NCBI RefSeq assembly: GCF_001269885.1
Contig: NZ_LHVH01000024.1
Location: forward strand, 186,001-250,000
DNA from: Pseudomonas kilonensis
GTDB lineage: Bacteria > Pseudomonadota > Gammaproteobacteria > Pseudomonadales > Pseudomonadaceae
Length of the DNA: 64,000 nt
Direction: 5' to 3'
Each line of letters starts with the position of its first letter. Within the stretch, counting starts at the first letter, position 1. The notes beneath the pieces were generated by a model. The model was not told the DNA's origin, made no database searches, and saw only the letters and a program-made list of their open reading frames with translations. A program made the translations under genes and the position numbers. Positions 43,007 through 51,495 of this stretch are shown in pieces.

Positions 43007-43056
43007 TCTGCTTTGCCGCTTCACATCGATAGACATAAAAACAACAACACTGGAGA

Positions 43057-44031
43057 TTGACCATGAATTTCAAACGCACGCTTCTGATCGCAGCCCTGCC
43101 CCTGGCCTTCCTGGCCCAGGCGGCACACGCCCTGGACATCAAGATCGCCGACATCCACCCCAAGGGCTACCCGACCGTGGTCGCCGAGGAGTCCATGGGT
43201 AAGACTCTGGAAAAAGAGAGCAACGGCGAGCTGAAATTCAAGTATTTCCCAGGCGGCGTGCTGGGCTCTGAAAAAGAAGTCATCGAGCAGATGCAAGCCG
43301 GCGCGATCCAGATGTCTCGCGTCAGCCTGGGGATCGTTGGCCCCGTCGTGCCGGACGTGAACGTCTTCAACATGCCATTCATCTTCCGCGACCAGGCCCA
43401 CATGCGCGCCGTCATCGACGGTGAAGTCGGCGATGCGATTCTCGACCGGATCACCAACTCCGAATTCGGCCTGGTGGCCCTGGCCTGGATGGACGGCGGC
43501 ACGCGCAACATCTACACCAAGAAACCGGTGCGCAAGCTCGAAGACCTCAAGGGCATGAAAATCCGCGTGCAAGGCAACCCAATGTTCATCGAGATGATGA
43601 ACGCCATGGGCGCCAATGGCATCGCGATGGACACCGGCGAAATCTTCAGTGCCTTGCAGACCGGCGTGATCGACGGCGCGGAAAACAACCCACCGACGCT
43701 GCTCGAACACAACCACTACCAGAACGCCAAGTTCTACAGCCTGACCGGCCACCTGATCCTGCCTGAACCGATCGTGATGTCGAAAATCACCTGGAACAAG
43801 CTCACGCCAGAACAGCAGGACATGGTGAAAAAAGCCGCCAAGGCAGCCCAGGCTGAAGAACGCGATCTGTGGGACAAGAAGTCCGCCGCCAGTGAAGAAA
43901 AACTCAAGGCCGCCGGCGTCGAATTCATCACCGTCGACAAGAAACCTTTCTATGACGCCACCGCTCCGGTCCGGGCCAAATACGGCGCGCCGTATGCGGA
44001 CCTGATCAAGCGTATCGAAGCCGTCAAGTAA
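43057..44031 (+). CDS. TRAP transporter substrate-binding protein (DctP family)
   Basis: A 324-aa periplasmic protein with a Sec signal peptide (cleavage near AHA-LDIK) and the DctP pattern: the GVLGSEKEVIEQMQAGAIQMSRVS segment, and KIRVQGNPMFIEMMNAMGANG where the family places the Arg that binds the ligand carboxylate. It should bind a uronic or aldaric acid, inferred from the adjacent genes. It lies 50 bases after the lactonase. A GC-rich hairpin separates it from the membrane subunits. Confidence 0.9.
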   Translation: MTMNFKRTLLIAALPLAFLAQAAHALDIKIADIHPKGYPTVVAEESMGKTLEKESNGELKFKYFPGGVLGSEKEVIEQMQAGAIQMSRVSLGIVGPVVPDVNVFNMPFIFRDQAHMRAVIDGEVGDAILDRITNSEFGLVALAWMDGGTRNIYTKKPVRKLEDLKGMKIRVQGNPMFIEMMNAMGANGIAMDTGEIFSALQTGVIDGAENNPPTLLEHNHYQNAKFYSLTGHLILPEPIVMSKITWNKLTPEQQDMVKKAAKAAQAEERDLWDKKSAASEEKLKAAGVEFITVDKKPFYDATAPVRAKYGAPYADLIKRIEAVK

Positions 44032-44062
44032 GGTCCCTCAATCTGTACTCATGAAAAAGGCT

Positions 44063-44091
44063 GGGCGCGCCCGCGGTTAAAAGGCGCGCCC
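44063..44091 (+). other. intercistronic hairpin between dctP and dctQ
   Basis: GGGCGCGCC and GGCGCGCCC are exact complements with an 11-base loop. With no T run it is unlikely to be a full terminator. Such structures after binding-protein genes commonly keep the upstream mRNA stable and lower expression of the membrane subunits. Confidence 0.55.
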
Positions 44092-44108
44092 GGTTACGGT
44101 GGAACCCG

Positions 44109-44636
44109 ATGAAGAATTTGCTGCTGCGTATCAACGACACGATCTACATGACTTGCATCTGGGTGGCCGGACTCTCTGTCCTCGCCGTGGCGCTGATGAT
44201 TCCCTGGGGCGTGTTTGCCCGCTACGTACTCGGTACCGGCTCAAGCTGGCCGGAACCCACCGCTATTTTGCTGATGATCGTGTTCACCTTCATCGGCGCC
44301 GCCGCCAGTTACCGCTCCGGCTCGCACATGGCCGTGGACATGGTCACCAGTCGCCTGCCACCGCACTGGCAAACCTTGGCCTCGGTTTTCACCCAGCTCT
44401 TGATGGCGGCGGTGTGCATTTTCATGACCATCTGGGGCACCAAGCTGTGCATGACCACCTGGAATCAATTCATGAGCGCCATCCCCACCCTGCGCGTCGG
44501 CATCACCTACATGCCGATCCCGGTCGGTGGTTTCCTGACCCTGATTTTTGTCCTGGAAAAACTCTTGCTGGGTGATCAAAGCAAGCGTCGGGTCGTGCAG
44601 TTCGACCTTGTTGAAGAAAACGAAGGTGCCGCTTAA
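44109..44636 (+). CDS. TRAP transporter small permease (DctQ family)
   Basis: A 175-aa membrane protein with four predicted transmembrane helices (about 16-36, 50-68, 92-112 and 135-158). FARYVLGTGSSWPEP and SHMAVDM are typical of DctQ. It links the substrate-binding protein and large permease of a sodium-driven importer. Its stop overlaps the next start (TAATG), so the two are coupled. Confidence 0.9.
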   Translation: MKNLLLRINDTIYMTCIWVAGLSVLAVALMIPWGVFARYVLGTGSSWPEPTAILLMIVFTFIGAAASYRSGSHMAVDMVTSRLPPHWQTLASVFTQLLMAAVCIFMTIWGTKLCMTTWNQFMSAIPTLRVGITYMPIPVGGFLTLIFVLEKLLLGDQSKRRVVQFDLVEENEGAA

Positions 44637-45916
44637 TGGACGCGCTGATTCTGCTGGGCAGTTTTTTGTTGTTGATCCTGATCGGCATGCCGGTCGCCTA
44701 CGCGCTGGGCGCTGCCGCCCTGATCGGGGCGTGGTGGATCGATATTCCGTTCCAGGCCATGATGATCCAGGTCACGGGCGGGGTGAACAAATTCTCGTTG
44801 CTGGCCATTCCGTTCTTCGTCCTGGCCGGTGCGATCATGGCCGAAGGCGGCATGTCCCGCCGACTGGTGGCATTCGCCAGTGTGCTGGTGGGGTTCGTGC
44901 GCGGTGGCCTGTCCTTGGTCAACCTCGTGGCTTCGAGTTTCTTTGGCGCGATCTCCGGCTCCTCGGTGGCCGATACCGCCTCGGTCGGCTCGGTGCTGAT
45001 CCCGGAAATGACACGCCAGGGCTATCCGCGTGATTACGCCACCGCCGTCACCGTCAGTGGTTCGGTGCAAGCGTTGCTGACACCGCCCAGCCACAACGCG
45101 GTGCTGTATTCGCTCGCCGCTGGCGGCACCGTCTCCATCGGTTCGCTGTTCATGGCCGGCATCGTCCCCGGCATCATGATGAACCTGTGCCTGATGGCGC
45201 TGTGCCTGGTCTTCGCGAAAAAGCGCAATTACCCCAAGGGCGAAGTGATTCCCCTCAAGCAAGCATTGAAGATCTGCCGGGAAGCCATGTGGGGCATGAT
45301 GACCTTGTTCATCATCCTTGGCGGCATTCTCTCGGGTGTTTTCACCGCCACCGAATCGGCCGCCATTGCCGTGGTGTGGGCGTTCTTCGTGACCATGTGC
45401 ATCTATAGGGACTACAAGTGGAGTGAGTTGCCGAAACTGATGCACCGTACGGTACGCACCATCTCCATCGTGATGATCCTGATCGGCTTCGCCGCCAGCT
45501 TCGGCTACATCATGACGCTGATGGAGATCCCGGCGAAGATCACCACCGCGTTCCTGACACTGTCGGACAACCGCTACGTGATCCTGATGTGCATCAACGT
45601 GATGTTGCTGCTGTTGGGTACCGTGATGGACATGGCGCCATTGATCCTGATCCTGACACCTATCCTGATGCCGGTGATCGTCGGCATCGGCGTGGACCCG
45701 GTGCAGTTTGGCATGATCATGCTGGTGAACCTGGGTATCGGGTTGATCACGCCACCGGTGGGCGCGGTGTTGTTCGTCGGTTCCGCCATCGGCAAGGTCA
45801 GCATCGAAAGCACCGTCAAGGCGCTGCTGCCGTTCTACGCCATGCTGTTCGTGGTGCTGATGCTCGTGACCTACATTCCCGCCATTTCGCTGTGGTTGCC
45901 GCACTTGGTGTTGTAA
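44636..45916 (+). CDS. TRAP transporter large permease (DctM family)
   Basis: A 426-aa inner-membrane protein with about 11-12 transmembrane segments, the ion-coupled transport subunit. DctM hallmarks include IPFFVLAGAIMAEGGMSRRLV, ISGSSVADTASVGSVLIPEM and LGIGLITPPVGAVLF. It works with the DctP and DctQ proteins encoded immediately upstream. The substrate is probably a hexuronate or aldarate. Confidence 0.92.
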   Translation: MDALILLGSFLLLILIGMPVAYALGAAALIGAWWIDIPFQAMMIQVTGGVNKFSLLAIPFFVLAGAIMAEGGMSRRLVAFASVLVGFVRGGLSLVNLVASSFFGAISGSSVADTASVGSVLIPEMTRQGYPRDYATAVTVSGSVQALLTPPSHNAVLYSLAAGGTVSIGSLFMAGIVPGIMMNLCLMALCLVFAKKRNYPKGEVIPLKQALKICREAMWGMMTLFIILGGILSGVFTATESAAIAVVWAFFVTMCIYRDYKWSELPKLMHRTVRTISIVMILIGFAASFGYIMTLMEIPAKITTAFLTLSDNRYVILMCINVMLLLLGTVMDMAPLILILTPILMPVIVGIGVDPVQFGMIMLVNLGIGLITPPVGAVLFVGSAIGKVSIESTVKALLPFYAMLFVVLMLVTYIPAISLWLPHLVL

Positions 45917-45935
45917 CGAACAAACGACAACAACC

Positions 45936-46027
45936 CCTTGTGGGAGCAAGGCTTGCCCGCGATGAAGATGATGCAGTCTCCCTGGGAACCGAGGAGTCTG
46001 CATCGCGAGCAAGCTTTGCTCCCACAG
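45936..46027. repeat. inverted REP pair
   Basis: A unit CTTGTGGGAGCAAGGCTTGC and a facing unit ending TTTGCTCCCACAG, about 37 bases apart, lie between the DctM gene and the epimerase-like gene. Confidence 0.85.
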
Positions 46028-46131
46028 TGCGGTGCGACGTTTCTCTACATCCCCTCGCCACAACAGGGTTCGCACACAAGAATCCGGCTTTTCCCACATC
46101 AGTTTTTTCAACCTTGCAGAACAAGGCCAAC

Positions 46132-47001
46132 ATGACGCCGCCTCTTCTCCATCTCGAAGACGAACTCACCCGCCTCACCCTCGCCCCGCACCTGGGCGCC
46201 AGTCTCGTTGAATGGACAGTGCGCAGCACCGGTGCTCCCCTGCTACGCCCGCCCGCGCCGCAAGCCGTGGAAAACGGCCTGCCGGGCAAACTCGGCTGCT
46301 TCCCGTTGATTCCGTGGTCAAACCGGATCGCCAACGGCGGTTTCGATTGTCCCGGCGGCTGGCTGGCCCTGGAAGCCAACAGCCCCAACGACCCGTTCCC
46401 GATCCATGGCAGTGCCTGGCAACAACCGTGGCAAGTGACCGAACACAGCGGCCAGGAAGCCTTGTTACAACTCGACAGCCAATACCCCTTTTCCTACCGC
46501 GCCAGCCTGCGGATCCGTCTGAGCGGTGGTCAGCTACAAATCGCCATCCACGTCACCCACATGGCCGAACAGGCCGCGTGGCACGGGTTGGGTTTGCACC
46601 CGTATTTTCCGCGCACCGCCAGTACTCGCCTGCAAACCCGCGCCAGCGAAGTCTGGCTGTGCGACGCATCGAAACTGCCAACGGAACTGAGGGACATCCC
46701 CGCAGAGTGGGATTTCCAGCACGCCCGTTTACTGCCAGACACGCTGGTCGACAACGGCTTCGGTGGTTGGGACGGACACTGTCTGATCCAGCAACCGGAC
46801 CTGGGTTATGAGCTGGAATGCCGCGCCAGTGGCAGCGACTATTTCCTGCTGTACTGCCCCGTGGACCTGGATTTTTTCTGCATCGAACCGGTCAGTCATC
46901 CGGTCAACGCCCATCACCTGCCGGGGCGGCCAGGGTTGCGTTTGCTGGAGCAAGGGCAGTCGGTGGCGCTGGGGTTTTCGATGCAGTGTCGGTTGCTCTA
47001 A
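46132..47001 (+). CDS. aldose 1-epimerase family protein
   Basis: A 289-aa galactose-mutarotase-like protein. Family motifs are RPPAPQAVENG, CFPLIPWSNRIANGGF, PIHGSAWQQPW with the conserved His, and GLHPYFPRTA. It probably converts anomers of the sugar or uronic acid taken up by the adjacent transporter, since Udh acts on one anomer. Only a weak AAGG site precedes the ATG at 46132, and a longer frame upstream overlaps the REP pair and is not used. A place in the hexuronate operon is likely but not proven. Confidence 0.88.
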   Translation: MTPPLLHLEDELTRLTLAPHLGASLVEWTVRSTGAPLLRPPAPQAVENGLPGKLGCFPLIPWSNRIANGGFDCPGGWLALEANSPNDPFPIHGSAWQQPWQVTEHSGQEALLQLDSQYPFSYRASLRIRLSGGQLQIAIHVTHMAEQAAWHGLGLHPYFPRTASTRLQTRASEVWLCDASKLPTELRDIPAEWDFQHARLLPDTLVDNGFGGWDGHCLIQQPDLGYELECRASGSDYFLLYCPVDLDFFCIEPVSHPVNAHHLPGRPGLRLLEQGQSVALGFSMQCRLL

Positions 47002-47011
47002 GGCCCACTTC

Positions 47012-47225
47012 CCTGTGGGAGCAAGGCTTGCCCGCGATGAAATGGACGCGGTCCTCCTGGGAAACCGAGGTGCCTGCATCGCGAGCAAGCTTTGCTCCCA
47101 CAGAGTTTTTGGGTTGCCAATAAATCCGCGGCCAAACGCAGGTCCACTGTGGGAGCAAAGCTTGCTCGCGATAGCGGTGGGTCTGCTGGCATCAATGTTG
47201 AAGTGCCGATGCCTTCGCGAGCAGA
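47012..47225. repeat. REP cluster, last unit truncated
   Basis: A complete inverted pair (47012-47103) is followed by a unit at 47146-47174 whose partner (GCCTTCGCGAGCAG, 47211-47224) stops short of the expected CTCCCACA end. The cluster runs up to the stop codon of the Lrp-type gene at 47229. Confidence 0.8.
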
Positions 47226-47228
47226 GGG

Positions 47229-47717
47229 TCAGGTGCCCAGGGTCAACCCATTGGCCGGCAACGGCAGTGCGGTCTTGTAGCGCACCTGCTTGAGGGCAAA
47301 GCTGGAGCGGATGTTCGCCACGCCCGGGACCTTGGTCAAAAAATCCATCATGAACCGCTCCAGCGACTGGATGGTCGGCACCAGCACGCGGATCAGGTAA
47401 TCCGGATCGCCGGCCATCAGGTAGCACTCCATCACCTCCGGCCGATCGGAGATCGCCTCCTCGAAGTGCTGCAGCGCCTCTTCCACCTGCTTCTCCAGGC
47501 TGACATGGATGAACACATTGACGTGCAATCCCAGCAGGTCGGCATCCAACAGCGTGACCTGCTCGCGGATCACTCCCAGCTCCTCCATGGCCCGGACGCG
47601 GTTGAAGCACGGAGTCGGCGACAGGTTGACCGAACGGGCGAGATCGGCGTTGGTGATGCGGGCGTTTTCCTGAAGGCTGTTCAGAATGCCGATGTCGGTG
47701 CGATCCAATTTACGCAT
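47229..47717 (-). CDS. bkdR: Lrp/AsnC family regulator BkdR
   Basis: A 162-aa regulator with an N-terminal helix-turn-helix (LDRTDIGILNSLQENARITNADLARSVNLSPTPCFNRVRAME) and a C-terminal RAM/AsnC effector domain (about 70-150; VMECYLMAGDPDYLIRVLVPTIQSLERF). Divergent from bkdA1 across 192 bases, it matches BkdR of P. putida, which activates the bkd operon in response to branched-chain amino acids. The AGGA upstream of the ATG is rather distant (12 bases). Confidence 0.9.
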   Translation of the reverse strand: MRKLDRTDIGILNSLQENARITNADLARSVNLSPTPCFNRVRAMEELGVIREQVTLLDADLLGLHVNVFIHVSLEKQVEEALQHFEEAISDRPEVMECYLMAGDPDYLIRVLVPTIQSLERFMMDFLTKVPGVANIRSSFALKQVRYKTALPLPANGLTLGT

Positions 47718-47909
47718 GAGACAAATAATCCTGTTTTTTATCGTTGTGCAGATTTTTTATCTGCAAATGATCTGAACAGCAAGCCAACAGAGAAAAATAT
47801 TCTTCTTCGTCGAGCCTATGATTGTTGTAGGACAATTTCCCGTACCCGGGGAAATTCGTCAGCTAGCGCGCCCACTACAAGAAATTCACAAGATCGAGCG
47901 TAGAAAGCC
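47718..47909. promoter_or_regulatory. divergent bkdR-bkdA1 control region
   Basis: These 192 bases are distinctly AT-rich in their first half (about 47720-47830, with repeated TTTTTAT and AAAATATTC words), as expected for an Lrp-type regulator binding several bent sites. They must hold both promoters. Individual BkdR sites cannot be resolved by eye. Confidence 0.6.
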
Positions 47910-49145
47910 ATGAACCCAGCGTATGAACCACTGCGCCTGCACGTTCCCGAACCCTCGGGCCGTCCCGGCTGCAAGACCGACTTCTCCTACCTGCATCTGT
48001 CCGATGCCGGCACGGTGCGCAAACCTTCCATCGACGTCGAACCGTCCGACACCGCCGACCTGGCTCGCAGCCTGATCCGCGTGCTCGATGACCAGGGCAA
48101 TGCCCACGGTCCATGGGCCGAAGACGTGCCGCTCGAAATCCTGCGCAAAGGCATGCGCGCCATGCTCAAGACGCGCATCTACGACAACCGCATGGTCGTT
48201 GCCCAACGGCAGAAAAAAATGTCGTTCTACATGCAAAGCCTCGGCGAAGAAGCCATCGGCAGCGGCCAGGCCCTGGCGTTGAATATCGACGACATGTGCT
48301 TCCCCACCTATCGCCAGCAAAGCATCCTGATGGCCCGCGAGGTGCCGCTGGTGGGCATGATCTGCCAACTGCTGTCCAACGAGCGCGATCCGCTCAAGGG
48401 CCGTCAGTTGCCGATCATGTACTCGGTCAAGGACGCGGGTTTCTTCACCATTTCCGGCAACCTCGCCACGCAGTTCGTCCAAGGCGTGGGCTGGGGCATG
48501 GCTTCGGCGATCAAGGGCGATACCAAGATCGCCTCGGCCTGGATCGGTGACGGCGCCACCGCCGAATCGGACTTCCACACCGCCCTCACCTTTGCCCACG
48601 TCTACCGGGCGCCGGTGATCCTCAACGTGGTCAACAACCAGTGGGCGATCTCCACCTTCCAGGCCATTGCCGGCGGCGAAGCCACGACCTTCGCCGGACG
48701 CGGCGTCGGTTGCGGCATTGCCTCCCTGCGCGTGGATGGCAACGATTTCATGGCGGTCTACGCCGCCTCGCGCTGGGCCGCCGAACGTGCCCGCCGCAAC
48801 CTCGGCCCGGCACTGATCGAATGGGTCACCTACCGCGCCGGCCCGCACTCCACGTCGGACGACCCTTCGAAGTACCGCCCCGCCGACGACTGGAGCCACT
48901 TTCCGCTGGGCGATCCGATTGCGCGCCTCAAGCAGCACATGGTGAAGATCGGCCAGTGGTCCGAAGAGGAACATGCGGCAGTTACCGCCGAACTCGAAGC
49001 CGAGGTGATCGCCGCGCAGAAGGAAGCCGAGCAGTACGGCACCCTCGCCGGCGGGCAGATTCCAAGCGCCGCGACCATGTTCGAAGACGTCTACAAAGAG
49101 ATGCCGGAGCACTTGAAGCGCCAGCGTCAGCAGTTGGGGATCTGA
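47910..49145 (+). CDS. bkdA1: branched-chain 2-oxoacid dehydrogenase E1 alpha subunit
   Basis: A 411-aa thiamine-diphosphate subunit that decarboxylates 2-oxo acids from valine, leucine and isoleucine. The ThDP motif runs from IGDGATAESDFHTA to VVNNQWAIS. The conserved phosphorylation-loop-like YRAGPHSTSDDPSKYR and the N-terminal YEPLRLHVPEPSGRPGCKTDFSY agree with P. putida BkdA1. The ATG has only a weak ribosome site. The bkdA2 start follows after one base. Confidence 0.95.
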   Translation: MNPAYEPLRLHVPEPSGRPGCKTDFSYLHLSDAGTVRKPSIDVEPSDTADLARSLIRVLDDQGNAHGPWAEDVPLEILRKGMRAMLKTRIYDNRMVVAQRQKKMSFYMQSLGEEAIGSGQALALNIDDMCFPTYRQQSILMAREVPLVGMICQLLSNERDPLKGRQLPIMYSVKDAGFFTISGNLATQFVQGVGWGMASAIKGDTKIASAWIGDGATAESDFHTALTFAHVYRAPVILNVVNNQWAISTFQAIAGGEATTFAGRGVGCGIASLRVDGNDFMAVYAASRWAAERARRNLGPALIEWVTYRAGPHSTSDDPSKYRPADDWSHFPLGDPIARLKQHMVKIGQWSEEEHAAVTAELEAEVIAAQKEAEQYGTLAGGQIPSAATMFEDVYKEMPEHLKRQRQQLGI

Positions 49146-49146
49146 C

Positions 49147-50205
49147 ATGAACGATCACAACAACAATATTGCGTTGGACACCGCCATGACCACTACCACC
49201 ATGACCATGATCCAGGCCCTGCGCTCGGCCATGGACGTGATGCTCGAGCGCGACGACAACGTCGTGGTGTTCGGCCAGGACGTGGGTTACTTCGGCGGTG
49301 TGTTCCGCTGCACCGAAGGCCTGCAGAACAAGTACGGCACCTCGCGGGTGTTCGACGCACCGATTTCCGAAAGCGGCATCGTCGGCGTGGCGGTGGGCAT
49401 GGGCGCCTACGGCCTGCGTCCGGTGGCCGAGATCCAGTTCGCCGACTACGTCTACCCGGCGTCGGACCAGATCATCTCCGAAGCAGCGCGCCTGCGCTAT
49501 CGCTCGGCCGGCGAGTTCACCGCACCGATGACCCTGCGCATGCCCTGCGGCGGCGGCATCTATGGTGGCCAGACCCACAGCCAGAGCATCGAAGCGATGT
49601 TCACCCAGGTCTGCGGCCTGCGCACCGTCATGCCGTCCAACCCCTACGACGCCAAGGGCTTGCTGATCGCCTCCATCGAAAACGATGACCCGGTGATCTT
49701 CCTCGAACCCAAGCGCCTGTATAACGGCCCGTTCGACGGCCACCACGACCGCCCGGTAACGCCGTGGTCGAAACACCCCTCGGCGCAGGTGCCGGACGGT
49801 TACTACACCGTGCCGCTGGACGTCGCCGCCATTACCCGTCCGGGCAAGGACGTGACTGTTCTCACCTACGGCACCACGGTCTATGTCTCCCAAGTGGCTG
49901 CCGAAGAGACCGGTATCGACGCCGAAGTCATCGACCTGCGCAGCCTCTGGCCGCTGGACCTTGAGACCATCGTCAAATCCGTGAAGAAAACCGGCCGCTG
50001 TGTGGTGGTCCACGAGGCCACCCGCACCTGCGGTTTCGGCGCCGAGCTGGTGTCGTTGGTGCAAGAACACTGCTTCCACCACCTGGAAGCGCCTATCGAG
50101 CGTGTCACCGGTTGGGACACCCCCTACCCGCACGCGCAGGAGTGGGCGTATTTCCCAGGGCCGTCCCGTGTGGGCGCGGCGTTGAAACGGGTCATGGAGG
50201 TCTGA
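49147..50205 (+). CDS. bkdA2: branched-chain 2-oxoacid dehydrogenase E1 beta subunit
   Basis: A 352-aa transketolase-like beta subunit that completes the E1 active site. Readable landmarks are VVVFGQDVGYFGGVFR, APISESGIVGVAVGMGAYG, MRMPCGGG-type core LRMPCGGGIYGGQTHSQS, and DLRSLWPLDLETI. The N-terminus MNDHNNNIALDTAM is almost that of P. putida BkdA2, which supports the start. It abuts bkdB with no gap. Confidence 0.95.
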   Translation: MNDHNNNIALDTAMTTTTMTMIQALRSAMDVMLERDDNVVVFGQDVGYFGGVFRCTEGLQNKYGTSRVFDAPISESGIVGVAVGMGAYGLRPVAEIQFADYVYPASDQIISEAARLRYRSAGEFTAPMTLRMPCGGGIYGGQTHSQSIEAMFTQVCGLRTVMPSNPYDAKGLLIASIENDDPVIFLEPKRLYNGPFDGHHDRPVTPWSKHPSAQVPDGYYTVPLDVAAITRPGKDVTVLTYGTTVYVSQVAAEETGIDAEVIDLRSLWPLDLETIVKSVKKTGRCVVVHEATRTCGFGAELVSLVQEHCFHHLEAPIERVTGWDTPYPHAQEWAYFPGPSRVGAALKRVMEV

Positions 50206-51477
50206 ATGGGCACGCACGTTATCAAGATGCCGGACATCGGCGAAGGCATCGCGGAAGTTGAACTGTCGGTGTGGCACGTCAAGGTCGGCGACATGGTGGT
50301 CGAAGACCAGGTGCTGGCCGATGTCATGACCGACAAGGCCATGGTCGACATCCCCTCGCCAGTGCATGGCCGGGTCATCGCCCTGGGTGGCGAGCCCGGT
50401 GAAGTCATGGCGGTGGGCAGCGAACTGATCCGCATTGAAGTCGAAGGTGCGGGTAACCTGAAAGAATCGGCCCAACAAGCGCCAACGCCAGCGCCGGCTG
50501 CGCAAGCACCGAAGCCGGCACCCGTGGCGACACCTGAGCCGGTGCTGGAAAAAACCGCCGCGCCCCGCTGCGCCCCGCAAGCGCCTGTGGCCCGCGACCC
50601 CGACGAGCGTCCACTGGCGTCGCCGGCCGTGCGCAAACACGCGCTGGACCTGGGCATTCAATTGCGCCTGGTCCAGGGCAGCGGCCCCGCCGGGCGAGTC
50701 CTGCACGAAGACCTCGAGGCTTATCTGGCCCAGGGTCCGTCGACCCAGGCCAAGGGCGGTTCAGGTTATGCCGAGCGCCACGACGAGCAGCAGATCCCGG
50801 TGATCGGCATGCGTCGCAAGATCGCCCAGCGCATGCAGGAAGCGACCCAGCGCGCCGCCCATTTCAGCTACGTCGAGGAAATCGACGTTACCGCCCTGGA
50901 AGAGCTGCGGGTTCACTTGAATGAAAAACACGGCGCCAGTCGCGGCAAGCTGACCTTGCTGCCGTTCCTGGTCCGCGCGTTGGTCGTGGCCCTGCGCGAT
51001 TTCCCACAGATGAACGCCCGCTACGACGACGAAGCCCAGGTCATTCACCGCTCAGGTGCGGTGCATGTGGGCGTCGCCACCCAGAGCGATGTTGGCCTGA
51101 TGGTGCCGGTGGTGCGTCACGCCGAAGCCCGTAGCCTGTGGGACAGCGCGACGGAAATCTCCCGCTTGGCCACGGCGGCCCGCACGGGCAAGGCCAGCCG
51201 CGATGAGCTGTCCGGTTCGACCATCACCCTGACCAGCCTCGGTGCGCTCGGCGGCATCGTCAGCACGCCGGTGCTGAACCTGCCGGAAGTGGCGATTGTC
51301 GGCGTGAACAAAATCGTCGAGCGGCCTGTGGTGATCAAGGGCCAGATCGTGATCCGCAAGATGATGAACCTCTCCAGCTCCTTCGATCACCGGGTAGTCG
51401 ACGGCATGGACGCGGCGCAATTCATCCAGGCCCTGCGTGGTCTGCTCGAACAACCCGCCACTTTGTTTGTGGACTAA
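50206..51477 (+). CDS. bkdB: branched-chain 2-oxoacid dehydrogenase E2, lipoamide acyltransferase
   Basis: A 423-aa E2 core subunit. A single N-terminal lipoyl domain (about 1-80) carries the lipoylated Lys44 in VMTDKAMVDIP. An Ala/Pro-rich linker (about 85-130) leads to the E1/E3-binding domain (about 138-175, ASPAVRKHALDLGIQ), and the acyltransferase domain ends with the catalytic FDHRVVDGMDAAQF. It transfers the acyl group to CoA. It starts directly after the bkdA2 stop. Confidence 0.95.
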   Translation: MGTHVIKMPDIGEGIAEVELSVWHVKVGDMVVEDQVLADVMTDKAMVDIPSPVHGRVIALGGEPGEVMAVGSELIRIEVEGAGNLKESAQQAPTPAPAAQAPKPAPVATPEPVLEKTAAPRCAPQAPVARDPDERPLASPAVRKHALDLGIQLRLVQGSGPAGRVLHEDLEAYLAQGPSTQAKGGSGYAERHDEQQIPVIGMRRKIAQRMQEATQRAAHFSYVEEIDVTALEELRVHLNEKHGASRGKLTLLPFLVRALVVALRDFPQMNARYDDEAQVIHRSGAVHVGVATQSDVGLMVPVVRHAEARSLWDSATEISRLATAARTGKASRDELSGSTITLTSLGALGGIVSTPVLNLPEVAIVGVNKIVERPVVIKGQIVIRKMMNLSSSFDHRVVDGMDAAQFIQALRGLLEQPATLFVD

Positions 51478-51495
51478 TCATCAATGGAGCAGGCG

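Noticed and set aside
41276..43036. 586-codon open frame opposite udh and the lactonase
   Set aside because: Antisense frame with biased His/Val/Gly composition; the plus-strand genes are clear family members.
44633..46111. 492-codon open frame opposite the DctM gene
   Set aside because: His/Gln/Asp-rich composition is typical of the reverse complement of a membrane-protein gene, and it runs into a REP pair.
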